A stretch of DNA of 64,000 nt from the NCBI RefSeq assembly GCF_002088975.1, contig NZ_NCST01000041.1:1-64000 (forward strand). Reading direction: 5' to 3'. Under the pieces are notes generated by a model. The model saw nothing but the letters and a program-made list of their open reading frames with translations, made no database searches and was not told the DNA's origin. Origin of the DNA: Henriciella aquimarina (GTDB lineage: Bacteria > Pseudomonadota > Alphaproteobacteria > Caulobacterales > Hyphomonadaceae). This document shows positions 36,647 through 46,578 of this stretch, one piece after another; position 1 is the stretch's first letter; each line of letters begins with the position of its first letter. The translations under genes were made by a program, and so were the position numbers.

Positions 36647-37081
36647 ATGACACTTCACGACCAATACGATCCCGACAATATCTTCGCCAAGATGCTGCGC
36701 GGCGAGGTGCCGTGCGTGAAAGTGCTCGACGACGATGTCGCGCTCGCCTTCATGGACATCTTTCCGCAGGCCGAGGGTCATACCCTCGTCGTGCCGAAAG
36801 ATGTCGAGGCGCGCAATCTGCTGGAGATGCCCGCCGAGAAGCTCGGGCCATATATGGAGCGTGTGCAAAAGGTTGCCGTCGCGGTGGAAAAGGCCCTCAA
36901 ACCCGACGGCCTCGTCGTCACGCAATTCAATGGCGCGCCCGCCGGCCAGACGGTCTATCATCTGCACTTTCACATCATTCCGCGCAATGAAGGTGAGTCG
37001 CTCAGGCGGCATGCTGGCGGAGACCCGGCTGACACGGAAACCCTCAAAGGGCTCGCCGACCGGATTGCTGCTTACATCTGA
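36647..37081 (+). CDS. HIT family nucleotide-binding hydrolase
   Basis: 144 residues. The histidine triad is in VYHLHFHIIPR, and the N-terminal half has NIFAKMLRGEVPCVKV and FPQAEGHTLVVPK, typical of Hint-like members. These proteins hydrolyse nucleoside phosphoramidates or dinucleotides; the substrate here is unknown. It begins 14 bases after the FemAB-like gene, so both are probably on one transcript. Confidence 0.93.
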   Translation: MTLHDQYDPDNIFAKMLRGEVPCVKVLDDDVALAFMDIFPQAEGHTLVVPKDVEARNLLEMPAEKLGPYMERVQKVAVAVEKALKPDGLVVTQFNGAPAGQTVYHLHFHIIPRNEGESLRRHAGGDPADTETLKGLADRIAAYI

Positions 37082-37223
37082 AGTTTGGAACTGAAACGCC
37101 CCATAGACGTTCTATATCGTCCATAGCCTTATTGCATGTTTTTGCAGCTTGAGGCGCAACCACGTGACAGACGTCATGGAGCGACTGAATTATAGCCACG
37201 CCTCTCCATCAGGAGCGGCAGTT

Positions 37224-37676
37224 ATGCAGTATCAGAACGGGTCCCGTCTTCGGGACAAGGCCGCAGAAAGCGGCGCGCCGCAAACCCGCGCGGAAGTTGA
37301 TTCCATGATTGCGCAGGCCAACAAGTCGGACATCCTGGTCTTCGTGCAACGCTGGCTCGGTCTGGACGACGAACTCCTGCAACTTTCTCAGCAAGCTGAC
37401 CATGTCGAGACGGTTCTCGGCGACAAGCTGCTTGGCGGCATGCTGAAGCAGCGTGCCCAGGACGTGATTTTCACCATGCAACGCCGGGCCAGGGATCTGG
37501 CTCGTCTGGTGGCCCAACAGCCCGAAGACATTGGCGCGAAATGCTATGTCCGCGCCCGGCTTCTGGAGATCAGTCCGGACGACGCCGAGACGCCCGAAAA
37601 GCTCTGTGAAGGCATCCTCAAGGATGTCGAGCGGCTCGGCATCGACGTGCCTGGTCTGAGACGGCCGTCCCACTGA
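37224..37676 (+). CDS. Uncharacterised protein, helical
   Basis: 150 residues from the ATG with AGGAG 8 bases upstream; earlier starts at 37176 and 37149 lack a ribosome site. I do not recognise a family. The sequence is polar and looks mostly helical (SDILVFVQRWLGLDDELLQL, GGMLKQRAQDVIFTMQRRA), with one cysteine at KCYVRAR, one at EKLCEG, and no signal peptide or membrane segment. It is isolated: 142 bases follow the HIT gene, and gatB is convergent. Composition is like the neighbours. Confidence 0.75.
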   Translation: MQYQNGSRLRDKAAESGAPQTRAEVDSMIAQANKSDILVFVQRWLGLDDELLQLSQQADHVETVLGDKLLGGMLKQRAQDVIFTMQRRARDLARLVAQQPEDIGAKCYVRARLLEISPDDAETPEKLCEGILKDVERLGIDVPGLRRPSH

Positions 37677-37720
37677 TGAGCTTGCGCGAACGCGCCGGCC
37701 CAGCCAGACCCGTAACGCCT

Positions 37721-39232
37721 CTAAAGCCCCAGTTTCTGTTTCAGGATCTGATTGACGGCCTGCGGATTGGCCTTGCCGCCGGAGGCTTTCATCACCTGCC
37801 CGACAAACCATCCCATCGCTTTCGGCTTTTCCTTCACCGATTCGGCCTGTTCCGGATTGGCCGCGATGATCTCGTCGACAATCGCTTCGATGGCACCGGT
37901 ATCGGTGACCTGTTTCAGCCCATGCTTCTCGACAATCTCGCCCGGGTCGCCCTCGCCGTCGATCATGCGTGCGAAGACGTCCTTGCCAATCTTGCCGGAA
38001 ATGGTGTCGTCGGAAATGAGATCGATCAGCGCGCCCAGCTGCACGGCTGAAACCGGGCTGTCGGCAAGCTCCAGGTCTTCCCGGTTGAGATAGCCGAACA
38101 GCTCCTGGCTGACCCAGTTGGCCGCAAGTTTTGCGTCCCGGTTATGGGCGACGACCTCGAAGAATTCCGCCCGCTCGGCATCGGCCGTCAGCACGCCGGC
38201 ATCATAGCGCGACAGGCCATAATCCTTTTCGAAGCGGGCCCGTTTCTCATCGGGCAGCTCCGGCAGACTTTCGCGGATATTGTCGATGAAGAGGTCATCG
38301 ATTTCCAGCGGCAACAGATCCGGGTCCGGGAAATAGCGATAGTCGTGCGCATCTTCCTTGTTGCGCATCGACCGCGTCTCGCCCTTGTTCGGGTCGAACA
38401 GCCGCGTCTCCTGGATGACCTTGCCCCCGCCCTCGAGGATCTCGATCTGGCGGCGGGCCTCATACTCGATGGCCGCCTGGATGAAGCGGAACGAGTTCAT
38501 GTTCTTGATCTCGCAGCGCGTGCCGAGATGAGAGAAGTCGCCCGTCTCGCGGAACTTCTCATAGTCGCCCGGACGGCAGACCGAGACGTTCACATCGGCG
38601 CGCAGATTGCCCTTCTCCATGTCACCGTCACAGGTGCCGAGCGCGACGACGATCGACTTCAGCTTCTTCACATAGGAAGACGCTTCCAGCGGGCTTCTCA
38701 CATCCGGCTTGGAGACGATCTCCATCAGCGCAACGCCGGAGCGGTTGAGGTCCACATAGGTCGCCGTCGGATCCATGTCGTGTATCGACTTGCCGGCATC
38801 CTGTTCCAGGTGCAGCCGCTCGATGCGGACCGGGAAGGCATAGGCCGGATCGCCATGCGCAGGCTCGACATCGACCTCGATTTCCCCCTCGCCGACAATC
38901 GGATGGTCGAACTGGGAAATCTGATAGCCCTGCGGCAGATCGGGATAGAAATAGTTCTTGCGGTCGAAGCGGGAGTATTTGTTGATCTTCGCCTTCAGGC
39001 CGAGGCCCGTGCGCACTGCCTGCTCGACGCACTTCTCGTTGATGACCGGCAGCATGCCCGGCATCGCCGCATCCACGAGCGAGACATTACAGTTCGGATC
39101 GGCCCCGAACCGGGTCGACGCGCCGGAAAAGAGCTTGGCCTCCGAGGCGACCTGGGCATGGACTTCCAGGCCCATCACCAGTTCCCAGTCTCCAGTCTCG
39201 CCTTTCAGCGTGTAGGTCGGGCGTTCACTCAT
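37721..39232 (-). CDS. gatB: Asp-tRNA(Asn)/Glu-tRNA(Gln) amidotransferase subunit B
   Basis: 503 residues. GatB binds the misacylated tRNA and phosphorylates its side chain before amidation. Seen: [22 protein letters not shown] at the start, the motif [36 protein letters not shown], and the tail domain ending [20 protein letters not shown]. It is the last gene of a minus-strand operon gatA-(two small membrane genes)-gatB. gatC is 3.3 kb upstream, outside this operon. Confidence 0.97.
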   Translation of the reverse strand: MSERPTYTLKGETGDWELVMGLEVHAQVASEAKLFSGASTRFGADPNCNVSLVDAAMPGMLPVINEKCVEQAVRTGLGLKAKINKYSRFDRKNYFYPDLPQGYQISQFDHPIVGEGEIEVDVEPAHGDPAYAFPVRIERLHLEQDAGKSIHDMDPTATYVDLNRSGVALMEIVSKPDVRSPLEASSYVKKLKSIVVALGTCDGDMEKGNLRADVNVSVCRPGDYEKFRETGDFSHLGTRCEIKNMNSFRFIQAAIEYEARRQIEILEGGGKVIQETRLFDPNKGETRSMRNKEDAHDYRYFPDPDLLPLEIDDLFIDNIRESLPELPDEKRARFEKDYGLSRYDAGVLTADAERAEFFEVVAHNRDAKLAANWVSQELFGYLNREDLELADSPVSAVQLGALIDLISDDTISGKIGKDVFARMIDGEGDPGEIVEKHGLKQVTDTGAIEAIVDEIIAANPEQAESVKEKPKAMGWFVGQVMKASGGKANPQAVNQILKQKLGL

Positions 39233-39326
39233 GTCTGAATCATCCAGCAGTCAAATTTCGGTCGAGCCGCGTTTAAGCATAGCTGCCGCGGCCATGCCAT
39301 AGGCCAAAACGCCCCCGGCGCAGCGA

Positions 39327-39653
39327 TCAGCTGTCCTCGCGCCCCTCGGCTTTCTTCTGAGCCGCAGCCACGCGTGCCTTGCGGGCGGCCATGCGGTCCT
39401 TGATGTTCGCGCTGAGCCGGCTCGGCGCCTCTTCCTCGGCGGCCTTCTGGCTGCGGCGGTACTGAATGCGCTCGACGAAGATCGATCCGCGGATCGACAC
39501 ATAGAGTGCCACCACGACCGCGAGCAGCCAGTACATGCGCGTGCGCGGATGCAGCGGATTGACCCCCTGCTGCCACGCCATGAGGAAAATCATCAGCAGG
39601 AGGACCAGAAAGGCCCCGGTGGCATAGAGCGCGGTTTTCGTCTTTCTCGACAT
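39327..39653 (-). CDS. Small two-helix membrane protein between gatA and gatB
   Basis: 108 residues from the ATG giving MSRKTKTALYA, which has AGGA 8 bases upstream. Two transmembrane helices lie at about 8-26 (LYATGAFLVLLLMIFLMAW) and 42-58 (MYWLLAVVVALYVSIRG). A basic, Ala/Lys/Glu-rich cytoplasmic tail follows (KAAEEEAPSRLSANIKDR, AARKARVAAAQKKAEG). No family is recognised. It is 50 bases behind the previous small membrane gene and 94 before gatB. Confidence 0.7.
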   Translation of the reverse strand: MSRKTKTALYATGAFLVLLLMIFLMAWQQGVNPLHPRTRMYWLLAVVVALYVSIRGSIFVERIQYRRSQKAAEEEAPSRLSANIKDRMAARKARVAAAQKKAEGREDS

Positions 39654-39703
39654 GTTTTCCATCCTAGCACCGCAGATAAAGCGCCGTCACGAGTCCAGAT
39701 GCG

Positions 39704-39973
39704 CTAATCCTGGCCATCTCTTTCTTCCCAAAGGTCAGCCAGCGGCAGGAGCGGCAGAACGACCAGAAAGACGGCGAAGAGGAACAGCAGAGCCGGGATA
39801 GCAGCGCTCTTGTCCTGGGCCTCGACCGCGGCCCCCGAGACCATCCAGTGGACCGCCAGACCGGCCAGCATGGCCGCAAGCGGCCAGCGGATCCAGCGGT
39901 GGCGGAAGACCGGCGCACCAAAGACCCAGCTCACAGCCCCTTCGAGAAACTTGCGGTGGCCTCTGGTCGACAT
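39704..39973 (-). CDS. Small two-helix membrane protein after gatA
   Basis: 89 residues from the ATG giving MSTRGHRKFLEG. Two hydrophobic segments (about 29-46, WPLAAMLAGLAVHWMVSG, and 58-78, PALLFLFAVFLVVLPLLPLA) with short polar ends, the C-terminus being acidic (DLWEERDGQD). No family is recognised. It starts 10 bases after the gatA stop on the same strand, so it is probably translated from the gatA transcript. Confidence 0.65.
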   Translation of the reverse strand: MSTRGHRKFLEGAVSWVFGAPVFRHRWIRWPLAAMLAGLAVHWMVSGAAVEAQDKSAAIPALLFLFAVFLVVLPLLPLADLWEERDGQD

Positions 39974-39983
39974 GACCGTCAGT

Positions 39984-41456
39984 CTACCACCACTTCTCCG
40001 GTCTGGCCACGAAGCCGGCGGCCTCTTCCAGCGCACCGGCAACCCGGAAACAGGTCGTCTCGTCGAGCGCCTTGCCGATGATCTGCAGACCAAGCGGCAG
40101 GCCCTGCTTGTCGAGCGCGGCCGGCACCGAAATGCCCGGCAGACCGGCCAGGTTCGCCGTCACGGTGAAGATGTCATTGAGGTACATCTGAACCGGATCG
40201 GCCTTCTCGCCATAGGCGAAGGCCGCCGACGGGCAGGTCGGTGTCAGCAGCGCGTCGCACTGGCCGAAGGCGGTGACGAAGTCGTTGAGGATCTTCTTGC
40301 GGACCTTCTGCGCGCGCAGATAGTAGGCATCGTAATAGCCGGACGAGAGCACATAGGTGCCGATCATCAGGCGGCGCTGGACTTCATCCCCGAACCCCTT
40401 CGAGCGCGTGCCCTCATAGGTGTTGACGAGATTGTCGCCATCGACACGGGCGCCATAGCGCATGCCGTCATAGCGCGCGAGGTTGGAGGAGGCTTCGGCC
40501 GGCGCAACAATGTAATAGGCCGGCAGGGCGTATTTGGTGTGCGGCAGCGTCACGTCGACAATCTCCGCACCCTGCTCCTTCAGCCATTCAATCCCCTGCG
40601 CCCACAGCGCCTCGATCTCTTCGGGCATGTCGTCGACACGGTATTCTTTCGGGATACCGATCTTCATACCCTGGACGCCACGATGAACCGCATCGCGCCA
40701 CTCCGGCACCGGTTCCGGCAGCGAAGTGGAATCCTTCTCGTCATGCCCGCACATGGCTTCCAGCATGATCGCGCTGTCTTCCACCGTCTTGGCAATCGGG
40801 CCGGCCTGGTCGAGCGAAGAGGCAAAGGCGACGATGCCATAACGGCTGGCGCGCCCATAGGTTGGCTTGATCCCAACCGTGCCGGTAAAGCTTGCCGGCT
40901 GGCGGATCGAACCGCCTGTGTCGGACGCCGTCGCCCCGAGGCAGAGATCGGCCGACACCGCCGTCGCAGAGCCACCCGACGAGCCGCCAGGCGTCAGCGT
41001 CTGGTTCGAGCCTTGCCGGCGCCATGGATTGGCCGGCGGGCCAAAGCGCGAGGTCTCGTTCGACGAGCCCATGGCGAACTCATCCATATTGAGCTTGCCG
41101 AGCATGACGGCCCCGGCATCCCAGAGCTGCTGGGTCACCGTCGACTCATAGGTCGGGGTGAACTCGCCGAGGATGTTGGAACAAGCCGTCGTGCGCACGC
41201 CCTTGGTGCAATAGAGATCCTTCACGCCGATCGGCGCGCCTTCCAAGGCTCCGGCCTCGCCGGAAGCGATGCGCTTGTCGGAAGCGGCCGCCATCTCCAA
41301 CGCCTTTTCCGGCGTCTTCACGACATAGGCATTCAGCGTCTCGTTCGAGGCTTCGATCTGGTCGATGAAAGCCTGAGTAATCTCGGTCGAGGAGAAAGCC
41401 TTGCGTTTGAGCCCGTCCAGGGCCGCAGCGAGCGTCAGTTTGGTCAGTTCGGTCAT
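39984..41456 (-). CDS. gatA: Asp-tRNA(Asn)/Glu-tRNA(Gln) amidotransferase subunit A
   Basis: 490 residues. GatA is the amidase that supplies ammonia from glutamine. The amidase signature and Ser-cisSer-Lys triad are clear: [19 protein letters not shown] (lysine), then [25 protein letters not shown] as the serine-rich loop (quoted in part as GGSSGGSA and [15 protein letters not shown]). The C-terminal part ends [19 protein letters not shown]. It heads an operon with two small membrane genes and gatB. Together with gatC it makes Asn-tRNA or Gln-tRNA by amidation. Confidence 0.97.
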   Translation of the reverse strand: MTELTKLTLAAALDGLKRKAFSSTEITQAFIDQIEASNETLNAYVVKTPEKALEMAAASDKRIASGEAGALEGAPIGVKDLYCTKGVRTTACSNILGEFTPTYESTVTQQLWDAGAVMLGKLNMDEFAMGSSNETSRFGPPANPWRRQGSNQTLTPGGSSGGSATAVSADLCLGATASDTGGSIRQPASFTGTVGIKPTYGRASRYGIVAFASSLDQAGPIAKTVEDSAIMLEAMCGHDEKDSTSLPEPVPEWRDAVHRGVQGMKIGIPKEYRVDDMPEEIEALWAQGIEWLKEQGAEIVDVTLPHTKYALPAYYIVAPAEASSNLARYDGMRYGARVDGDNLVNTYEGTRSKGFGDEVQRRLMIGTYVLSSGYYDAYYLRAQKVRKKILNDFVTAFGQCDALLTPTCPSAAFAYGEKADPVQMYLNDIFTVTANLAGLPGISVPAALDKQGLPLGLQIIGKALDETTCFRVAGALEEAAGFVARPEKWW

Positions 41457-41632
41457 GTCGCGTTCAGATGTCCGGAAGTAAGCTTGCGCCTTCGTATGCA
41501 GTCCGGCCGCGAAAGTTCAAGCCCCGATAACGGATGAAGCTGATTTGAAACCCCGTGCCGTAAACGTCATTTAACGTGTAGACTGCGCGCATTCATGACG
41601 CGCGAGTTGTGAAAAATGATCTGGAGGACCCC

Positions 41633-42085
41633 ATGACACACCTGATTCGCTCCCTCGCCGTGGCGACGGCAGCCTCCGCCATGCTGGCCGCCTGCTCCTC
41701 GGCACCGGCCGACTCGGAAAATGAGAATGAGTGGATGCAGGATGCCCGCCTTGGCGAGAAGGTCGACCGCATCTGTTTCAGAAGCAATATCGACAGTTTC
41801 CGCCAGAACACCCGTAACACGGTGATTGTCGAGAAAGGCGTGAATGACGAATACCTGCTCCAGACGATGGGAAACTGTTACGATCTGGACCACGCTCAGT
41901 CTCTCAGCTTCGACACGTCCATGGGCTCCAGCTGCCTGACCAAGGGCGACTCGATCTACGCTTTTGACAGCGTCTTCGGCCCGGATCGCACCGATCCCCC
42001 GTCCATCCGCTGCCCCATCGCAGCGATCTATGAGTGGAATGAGGATGCCGCTGAAGACGAAGAGGCCGACGCATCGGAAGACTAG
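41633..42085 (+). CDS. DUF6491-like lipoprotein
   Basis: 150 residues from the ATG with GGAGG 5 bases upstream. The N-terminus is a lipoprotein signal peptide with lipobox MLAAC, so a lipidated cysteine at about residue 23. The mature part has three more conserved-looking cysteines (DRICFRS, GNCYDLD, SSCLTKGDS) and a late one (IRCPIAA). The plan DRICF...YLLQTMGNCYDL resembles DUF6491 proteins, whose function is unknown. The C-terminus is acidic (EDAAEDEEADASED). A hairpin terminator follows. Confidence 0.75.
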   Translation: MTHLIRSLAVATAASAMLAACSSAPADSENENEWMQDARLGEKVDRICFRSNIDSFRQNTRNTVIVEKGVNDEYLLQTMGNCYDLDHAQSLSFDTSMGSSCLTKGDSIYAFDSVFGPDRTDPPSIRCPIAAIYEWNEDAAEDEEADASED

Positions 42086-42110
42086 CGCTTAGTCTGCCCT
42101 TGAAACGATA

Positions 42111-42142
42111 ACGCGGCCGGCTCGATGTCGGCCGCGTTTTTT
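42111..42142 (+). terminator. Intrinsic terminator of the DUF6491-like gene
   Basis: Perfect 9-base arms (ACGCGGCCG at 42111-42119, CGGCCGCGT at 42129-42137) enclose a 9-base loop and are followed by TTTTT. The run of T overlaps the stop codon of the convergent membrane gene. Confidence 0.9.
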
Positions 42143-42452
42143 AGGTCGCGGCCTGGAAAAGCAGGATGAAGATACGGGCCAGAACGACAATCGCCGCCTG
42201 AACCACCATCGCAATTGTCCATGCGTTCGACAGCTTGAACAGCCAGCCCGCCGCCAGACCTGCGACAAACATGATGATGAGCGCCCCGAGCCAGTTCATG
42301 CCGATGGCGAAGACGAGGGTCAGATAGCCAACCACGACGAGGATGTGCAGGCCGGTCCACGCGCAAAATCGAAGAAAGCCCCCGAACATGGCTTCGCGCT
42401 TGTCCACATCGACTTTCGGCGGAATGTCGGGGTTCGTGTCGTACTCGACCAT
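42141..42452 (-). CDS. Small membrane protein, COX4-like (aa3-type oxidase subunit IV family?)
   Basis: 103 residues. The N-terminal 25 residues are soluble and charged (DIPPKVDVDKREAMFGGFLRF), followed by three hydrophobic segments (about 29-48, 54-72 and 78-98). The motif REAMFGGFLRFCAW resembles the short bacterial COX4 domain (T/F-x-GF...), but the protein is about twice as long as the usual subunit IV. Assignment is therefore uncertain. It follows gatC by 93 bases on the same strand and is convergent with the DUF6491-like gene. Confidence 0.6.
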   Translation of the reverse strand: MVEYDTNPDIPPKVDVDKREAMFGGFLRFCAWTGLHILVVVGYLTLVFAIGMNWLGALIIMFVAGLAAGWLFKLSNAWTIAMVVQAAIVVLARIFILLFQAAT

Positions 42453-42545
42453 AACGACCTCCCATTTTCTGCTCCCGCCCTGACAGATTAAATCAATCAG
42501 GCAGTGTTGGGTTCCAGACCGGGACGTCGATTGTGTGGGAGGGGG

Positions 42546-42833
42546 CTATTCGACCGATTTCGGCACGACGAAGAAGCCATCTTCGCTCTTCGGTGCATTG
42601 GCCAGCACCTGGTCCTGGATGTTGCCGTCTGTGACGACATCCTCGCGCATCGGCAGGGTCGCATCGACAACCGACGTCATCGGCTCCACACCCTCGACAT
42701 CGACTTCGGTCAGCTGCTCGATCCAGCCCATGATGGCAGAGAGTTCCTCGGCCAGCGGCTCGAGACGGTCTTCCGGCACGGCAATACGCGTCAGGCGGGC
42801 AACCTTGAGGACATCGTCTTTCGTCACGCTCAT
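42546..42833 (-). CDS. gatC: Asp-tRNA(Asn)/Glu-tRNA(Gln) amidotransferase subunit C
   Basis: 95 residues from the ATG giving MSVTKDDVLKVARLTRI. GatC stabilises GatA and GatB. The family pattern is plain: VARLTRIAVPEDRLEPLAEELS, then IMGWIEQLTEVDVEGVEPMTSV and the end DGFFVVPKSVE. It lies apart from gatA and gatB, which are 1.1 and 3.3 kb downstream in a different operon. It is divergent from ruvX, with 87 bases between. Confidence 0.96.
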   Translation of the reverse strand: MSVTKDDVLKVARLTRIAVPEDRLEPLAEELSAIMGWIEQLTEVDVEGVEPMTSVVDATLPMREDVVTDGNIQDQVLANAPKSEDGFFVVPKSVE

Positions 42834-42920
42834 GGGCTTCAGGCTCTCTCCAATCGACAAGTGGCTGCGATACGCGCTAGGCAGGGCAAATTCAAGAGAT
42901 GAGCCCAGAGTCAGCCACAC

Positions 42921-43379
42921 ATGCCCGTCACAGACCTCTCCGCCCTGCCCGCTTTCGGGCCGCTGATCGGTATTGACCCCGGCACAAAAACGCTGGGGAT
43001 TGCCGCCTGTGACGCCGCCCGGCTGATCGCCTCACCGGTCGAGACGATCAGGAAAGGCCGCAAGCTTGGCCCCTCGCTCGACCGGCTGTTTGCCCTCATC
43101 GACGAGCGCGCAACCGTCGGCCTTGTCATCGGCCTGCCACTCAACATGGACGGCAGCGAAGGCCCGCGCGCCCAGTCGGCCCGCGCGCTCGCCCGTAACA
43201 TTATCGCCCGGCGCGATCTTCCCATTGCCTTCCAGGACGAACGCCTCTCAAGCGCCGAAGCCGAGCGCGCCATGATTGCCGGCGATCTTTCGCGAGCCCG
43301 CCGCGCCGAACTCATTGACGCCTCGGCCGCCGCTATCATCCTGCAGACCGCCATCGACCGTCTGGCCAACACCTCATGA
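42921..43379 (+). CDS. ruvX: Holliday junction resolvase-like RuvX (YqgF)
   Basis: 152 residues. It has an RNase H-like fold; the family processes the 5' end of 16S rRNA and may act on Holliday junctions. Seen: [17 protein letters not shown] (catalytic aspartate), [32 protein letters not shown], and [16 protein letters not shown] with the last acidic residue. Its stop overlaps the AEC transporter start by 4 bases (ATGA), so both are co-translated. Confidence 0.93.
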   Translation: MPVTDLSALPAFGPLIGIDPGTKTLGIAACDAARLIASPVETIRKGRKLGPSLDRLFALIDERATVGLVIGLPLNMDGSEGPRAQSARALARNIIARRDLPIAFQDERLSSAEAERAMIAGDLSRARRAELIDASAAAIILQTAIDRLANTS

Positions 43380-44302
43380 GCGCCTTCCTATCTGCGCTCG
43401 TCCCCATCATGCTGCTTGTGACGCTCGGCCGGTTTCTCGGCTGGCGCAAGGTGCTGCCCGACGATGGCTGGCGCGCCGTGGAACGGCTCACTTATGTCCT
43501 GCTCCTGCCGGCCCTCATCATCCGGGCGCTTGCCCGGGCCCCGTTCGAGACAGCCCCCTGGAAACTCGTCGTCGTCCTGATCGCCGCGCAATGCCTGCTC
43601 GGCCTGGTCGGGCTCCTGGCACGCGCCTGGCCCGGCATCCGGCGCCCGGAAGTGGGGTCGATCATCCAGTCGAACGTGCGCTGGAACACCTTTGTCGGCC
43701 TGTCGCTCGGCAGTGCGCTCTTCGGCGATGAGGGCCTCGCGCTCGTCTCGATCGCCGCGGCCGCCATGATCCCGACAGCCAACATTTTGAGCGTCGCCGC
43801 CCTGACCGCCCATGCCGAGCGTGAAACCGTGGTGCGCCGTCACCCGGCCGCCGAACTGATCCGCAATCCTTTGCTCATTGCCTGCGCCATCGGAGGTGGG
43901 CTTGCCGCGCTTGGCATTGACATTCCGCCGCTGATCGACAGCACGCTCGACCTTATCGGGCGCGGTACCATCGCGCTCGGCCTGCTCTGTGCCGGGGCCG
44001 GCATGGACATCTCCGCGCTGGGCCGGGCCGGCCTGAAAGCGCTCACCTGGTCGCTGGTGCGCCTGCTCGGCATGCCGGCGCTCGCCATCGCCGCGGCTCT
44101 CGCCATCGGGCTCACAGGGACGCCTTTCGCTGTCGCCGTTATCAGCGCCTCGACCTCGACGGCGACCACCTCCTACATCCTCGCGCGCCAGCTCGGCGGC
44201 GACGCGCCTCTGTCGGCCAATCTCATCGCGCTGCAGACCGTCCTCTCACTGATTACCATGCCGGTGATCTGGTTTGCCTGCACGGCGGCAGGCCTGTTCT
44301 GA
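43376..44302 (+). CDS. AEC (auxin efflux carrier) family transporter
   Basis: 308 residues, with about ten hydrophobic segments across the whole length and the AEC split around residues 130-160. It begins [20 protein letters not shown] and has the middle conserved region [16 protein letters not shown], and the late motif [12 protein letters not shown]-like region (about 205-215). AEC proteins export weak organic acids; the substrate is unknown. It overlaps ruvX by 4 bases, and pyrB starts 63 bases later on the same strand. Confidence 0.88.
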   Translation: MSAFLSALVPIMLLVTLGRFLGWRKVLPDDGWRAVERLTYVLLLPALIIRALARAPFETAPWKLVVVLIAAQCLLGLVGLLARAWPGIRRPEVGSIIQSNVRWNTFVGLSLGSALFGDEGLALVSIAAAAMIPTANILSVAALTAHAERETVVRRHPAAELIRNPLLIACAIGGGLAALGIDIPPLIDSTLDLIGRGTIALGLLCAGAGMDISALGRAGLKALTWSLVRLLGMPALAIAAALAIGLTGTPFAVAVISASTSTATTSYILARQLGGDAPLSANLIALQTVLSLITMPVIWFACTAAGLF

Positions 44303-44365
44303 CATTTCGCCCTCTTGCCCCGATCCGGAATCGCGCATAAACCGCCGAAAATCGAAAGGTAAGGC

Positions 44366-45313
44366 ATGGCCATTCCGGGCTACAGCTACGAATTCAAGCA
44401 CACTCACCTGTTGAGCATTGAAGACCTTTCCCGTCTCGACATCGAGCATATTCTTGATCTTGCCGAAGAGTTCGCGGAAGCCACACGGCGCAAGGAGCGG
44501 CCCGAGCCGCACCTGAAGAACAACACCGTCATCAACCTCTTCTTCGAAAATTCGACGCGGACCATGTCCAGCTTCGAAATCGCCGCGAAACGCCTCGGCG
44601 CCGATGTCGTGACCATGCCGGTCGCCCAGTCCTCGGTGAAGAAGGGCGAGACGCTGATCGATACGGCGATGACGCTCAACGCCATGGCGCCGGATGCCAT
44701 TGTCATCCGGCATTCGGCCTCAGGCGGGGTGAAGCTCTTGTCCCGCAAGGTCGACTGCGCCGTGATCAATGCCGGCGACGGGACACACCAGCACCCGACC
44801 CAAGGCCTGCTCGACACCCTCACCATTCGCCGCGCCAAGGGCCGCATCGAAGGCCTCAAGGTCACGATCTGCGGTGACATCCTGCATTCGCGCGTCGCCC
44901 GCTCGACCACCATGGCGCTGCACATGCTGGGCGCGGAGGTCACCCTTTGCGGGCCGGCCACGTTGATGCCGAAAGGCACCGACACCTGGGGCGCAGCCCG
45001 TGCCCTCAATGATTTCGACACGGCCATCGACGGCGCCGACGTGGTGATGATGCTGCGACTGCAGCTCGAACGCATGAATGGTGCCTACCTGCCGAGCCAG
45101 CGCGAATATTTCCGCAGCTTCGGGCTCACCGCCGAACGGCTGAAACGCGCCGCCAGTGACGCCACCATCATGCACCCCGGCCCGATGAATCGCGGCGTCG
45201 AGATCGAGAGCGCCATTGCCGATGGCGACCAGTCCGTCATCACCGAACAGGTCGAGATGGGGGTCGCGGTCCGCGAAGCTGTCCTCAAACTCCTTTCGGG
45301 GAGGCGCACATGA
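44366..45313 (+). CDS. pyrB: Aspartate carbamoyltransferase catalytic subunit
   Basis: 315 residues. It makes carbamoyl aspartate in pyrimidine synthesis. The carbamoyl phosphate motif is intact ([13 protein letters not shown]), as are [16 protein letters not shown], the [10 protein letters not shown] loop, and the C-terminal [12 protein letters not shown] with the aspartate-binding residues. It overlaps the next gene by 4 bases (ATGA). No pyrI regulatory gene is seen; in class A-type enzymes an inactive dihydroorotase-like subunit partners PyrB, as the next gene may do. Confidence 0.97.
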   Translation: MAIPGYSYEFKHTHLLSIEDLSRLDIEHILDLAEEFAEATRRKERPEPHLKNNTVINLFFENSTRTMSSFEIAAKRLGADVVTMPVAQSSVKKGETLIDTAMTLNAMAPDAIVIRHSASGGVKLLSRKVDCAVINAGDGTHQHPTQGLLDTLTIRRAKGRIEGLKVTICGDILHSRVARSTTMALHMLGAEVTLCGPATLMPKGTDTWGAARALNDFDTAIDGADVVMMLRLQLERMNGAYLPSQREYFRSFGLTAERLKRAASDATIMHPGPMNRGVEIESAIADGDQSVITEQVEMGVAVREAVLKLLSGRRT

Positions 45314-46578
45314 AAACCCTGATCCGCAATGCCCGCCTGCTCTGCCCGGCCAATGGCTGGGACGAGGAAGGCGCTCTTCTGGTCGAAGACGGCGTCATCG
45401 CTGAAATCGGCAAGGTCTCCGGCAAGGCCGACGAGACCATCGACGCTGACGGCCTCTGCCTCGCGCCGGGCCTGATCGACCTCCGGGTCAAGATCGGCGA
45501 ACCGGGCGCCGAGCAGAAGGAAACGCTGGCCACAGCCTCGCGCGCAGCCGTTTCGGGCGGTGTGACCAGCATGGTCGTCATGCCTGACACCAATCCGGTC
45601 ATCGACGATGTGGCGCTGGTCCAGTTCATCGCCAATCGCGGGCGGGAAACCTCGGATGTGCGTATCTACCCTGCCGGGGCCCTGACCAAGGGGCTGAAGG
45701 GCGAGGCCATGGCCGAGATCGGCCTGATGTCGGATTCGGGCGCGGTCTTCTTCACAAATGGCGACCTGCCTGTTGCAGACCCCTCCGTCCTGCGCCGGAC
45801 CATGGGTTATGCCGCCAGCTGTGGTGCGCTCGTCGCCAGCCGGGCAGACGAGCATTCGCTGGGCAAGAACGGCGTCATGAATGCCGGCGCGCTTGCGGCC
45901 CGGATGGGCCTGTCCGGCCTGCCCAGAGAAGCTGAATGGATCGGCCTCGCCCGGGACCTGCTGATCGCGGAAGCCACGAAGTGCCCGCTGATCATCGACC
46001 AGATCTCGACGGCACGAAGCATGGAGATGATCAAGGCAGCCCGCACGCGCGGCGTGAAAGCGTATGCCAGCGTCGCCGCCCATCACCTCTTCTTCAATGA
46101 TCTCGATGTCGGGGACTATCTGACCTACTGCAAGGTCAATCCGCCCTTCCGCGCCGAGGAAGACCGCCAGGCCCTGATCGAAGCGCTGGCGCATGGCGAT
46201 ATCGATGCCGTCGTCTCGGCCCATGACCCGCAACCGCCCGAGGAGAAGCGCCTACCCTTCGCCGAAGCGAGCTTCGGGGCCGCCGGTCTTGAGACGGTGC
46301 TCTCGGCGCTGCTGGTTCTGGTGCAGGATGAGCGGCTTTCCATGCTGGATGCCCTCAGGCCCGTGACCACAAGCCCGGCCGATATCATTGGCCTGCCGCA
46401 GGGCCGGCTGGCCGAAGGCGCGCCAGCCGACCTCATCCTGTTCGATCCGGAAAAGCCATGGCTCTGTGAACGCGAGCACCTGCGCTCGCGCTCGGTGAAC
46501 TCGCCCTTTGACGGGCGGCGCATGGTCGGACAGGTCATGCAGACCTTTGTCGGCGGCAAGAACGTCTTCGCGCGCTAG
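45310..46578 (+). CDS. pyrX: Dihydroorotase-like protein, probably non-catalytic
   Basis: 422 residues with the full dihydroorotase barrel frame ([53 protein letters not shown]). The metal ligands look lost. The HxH motif is R59-V-K61, the histidine before ISTARS is Gln231, and the position of the catalytic aspartate in the DHAPH motif is Ala304 ([11 protein letters not shown]). It is coupled to pyrB by a 4-base overlap. Similar inactive partners (PyrC', PyrX) support ATCase in some proteobacteria, so it is probably an ATCase partner and a true dihydroorotase must be encoded elsewhere. Confidence 0.85.
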   Translation: MKTLIRNARLLCPANGWDEEGALLVEDGVIAEIGKVSGKADETIDADGLCLAPGLIDLRVKIGEPGAEQKETLATASRAAVSGGVTSMVVMPDTNPVIDDVALVQFIANRGRETSDVRIYPAGALTKGLKGEAMAEIGLMSDSGAVFFTNGDLPVADPSVLRRTMGYAASCGALVASRADEHSLGKNGVMNAGALAARMGLSGLPREAEWIGLARDLLIAEATKCPLIIDQISTARSMEMIKAARTRGVKAYASVAAHHLFFNDLDVGDYLTYCKVNPPFRAEEDRQALIEALAHGDIDAVVSAHDPQPPEEKRLPFAEASFGAAGLETVLSALLVLVQDERLSMLDALRPVTTSPADIIGLPQGRLAEGAPADLILFDPEKPWLCEREHLRSRSVNSPFDGRRMVGQVMQTFVGGKNVFAR

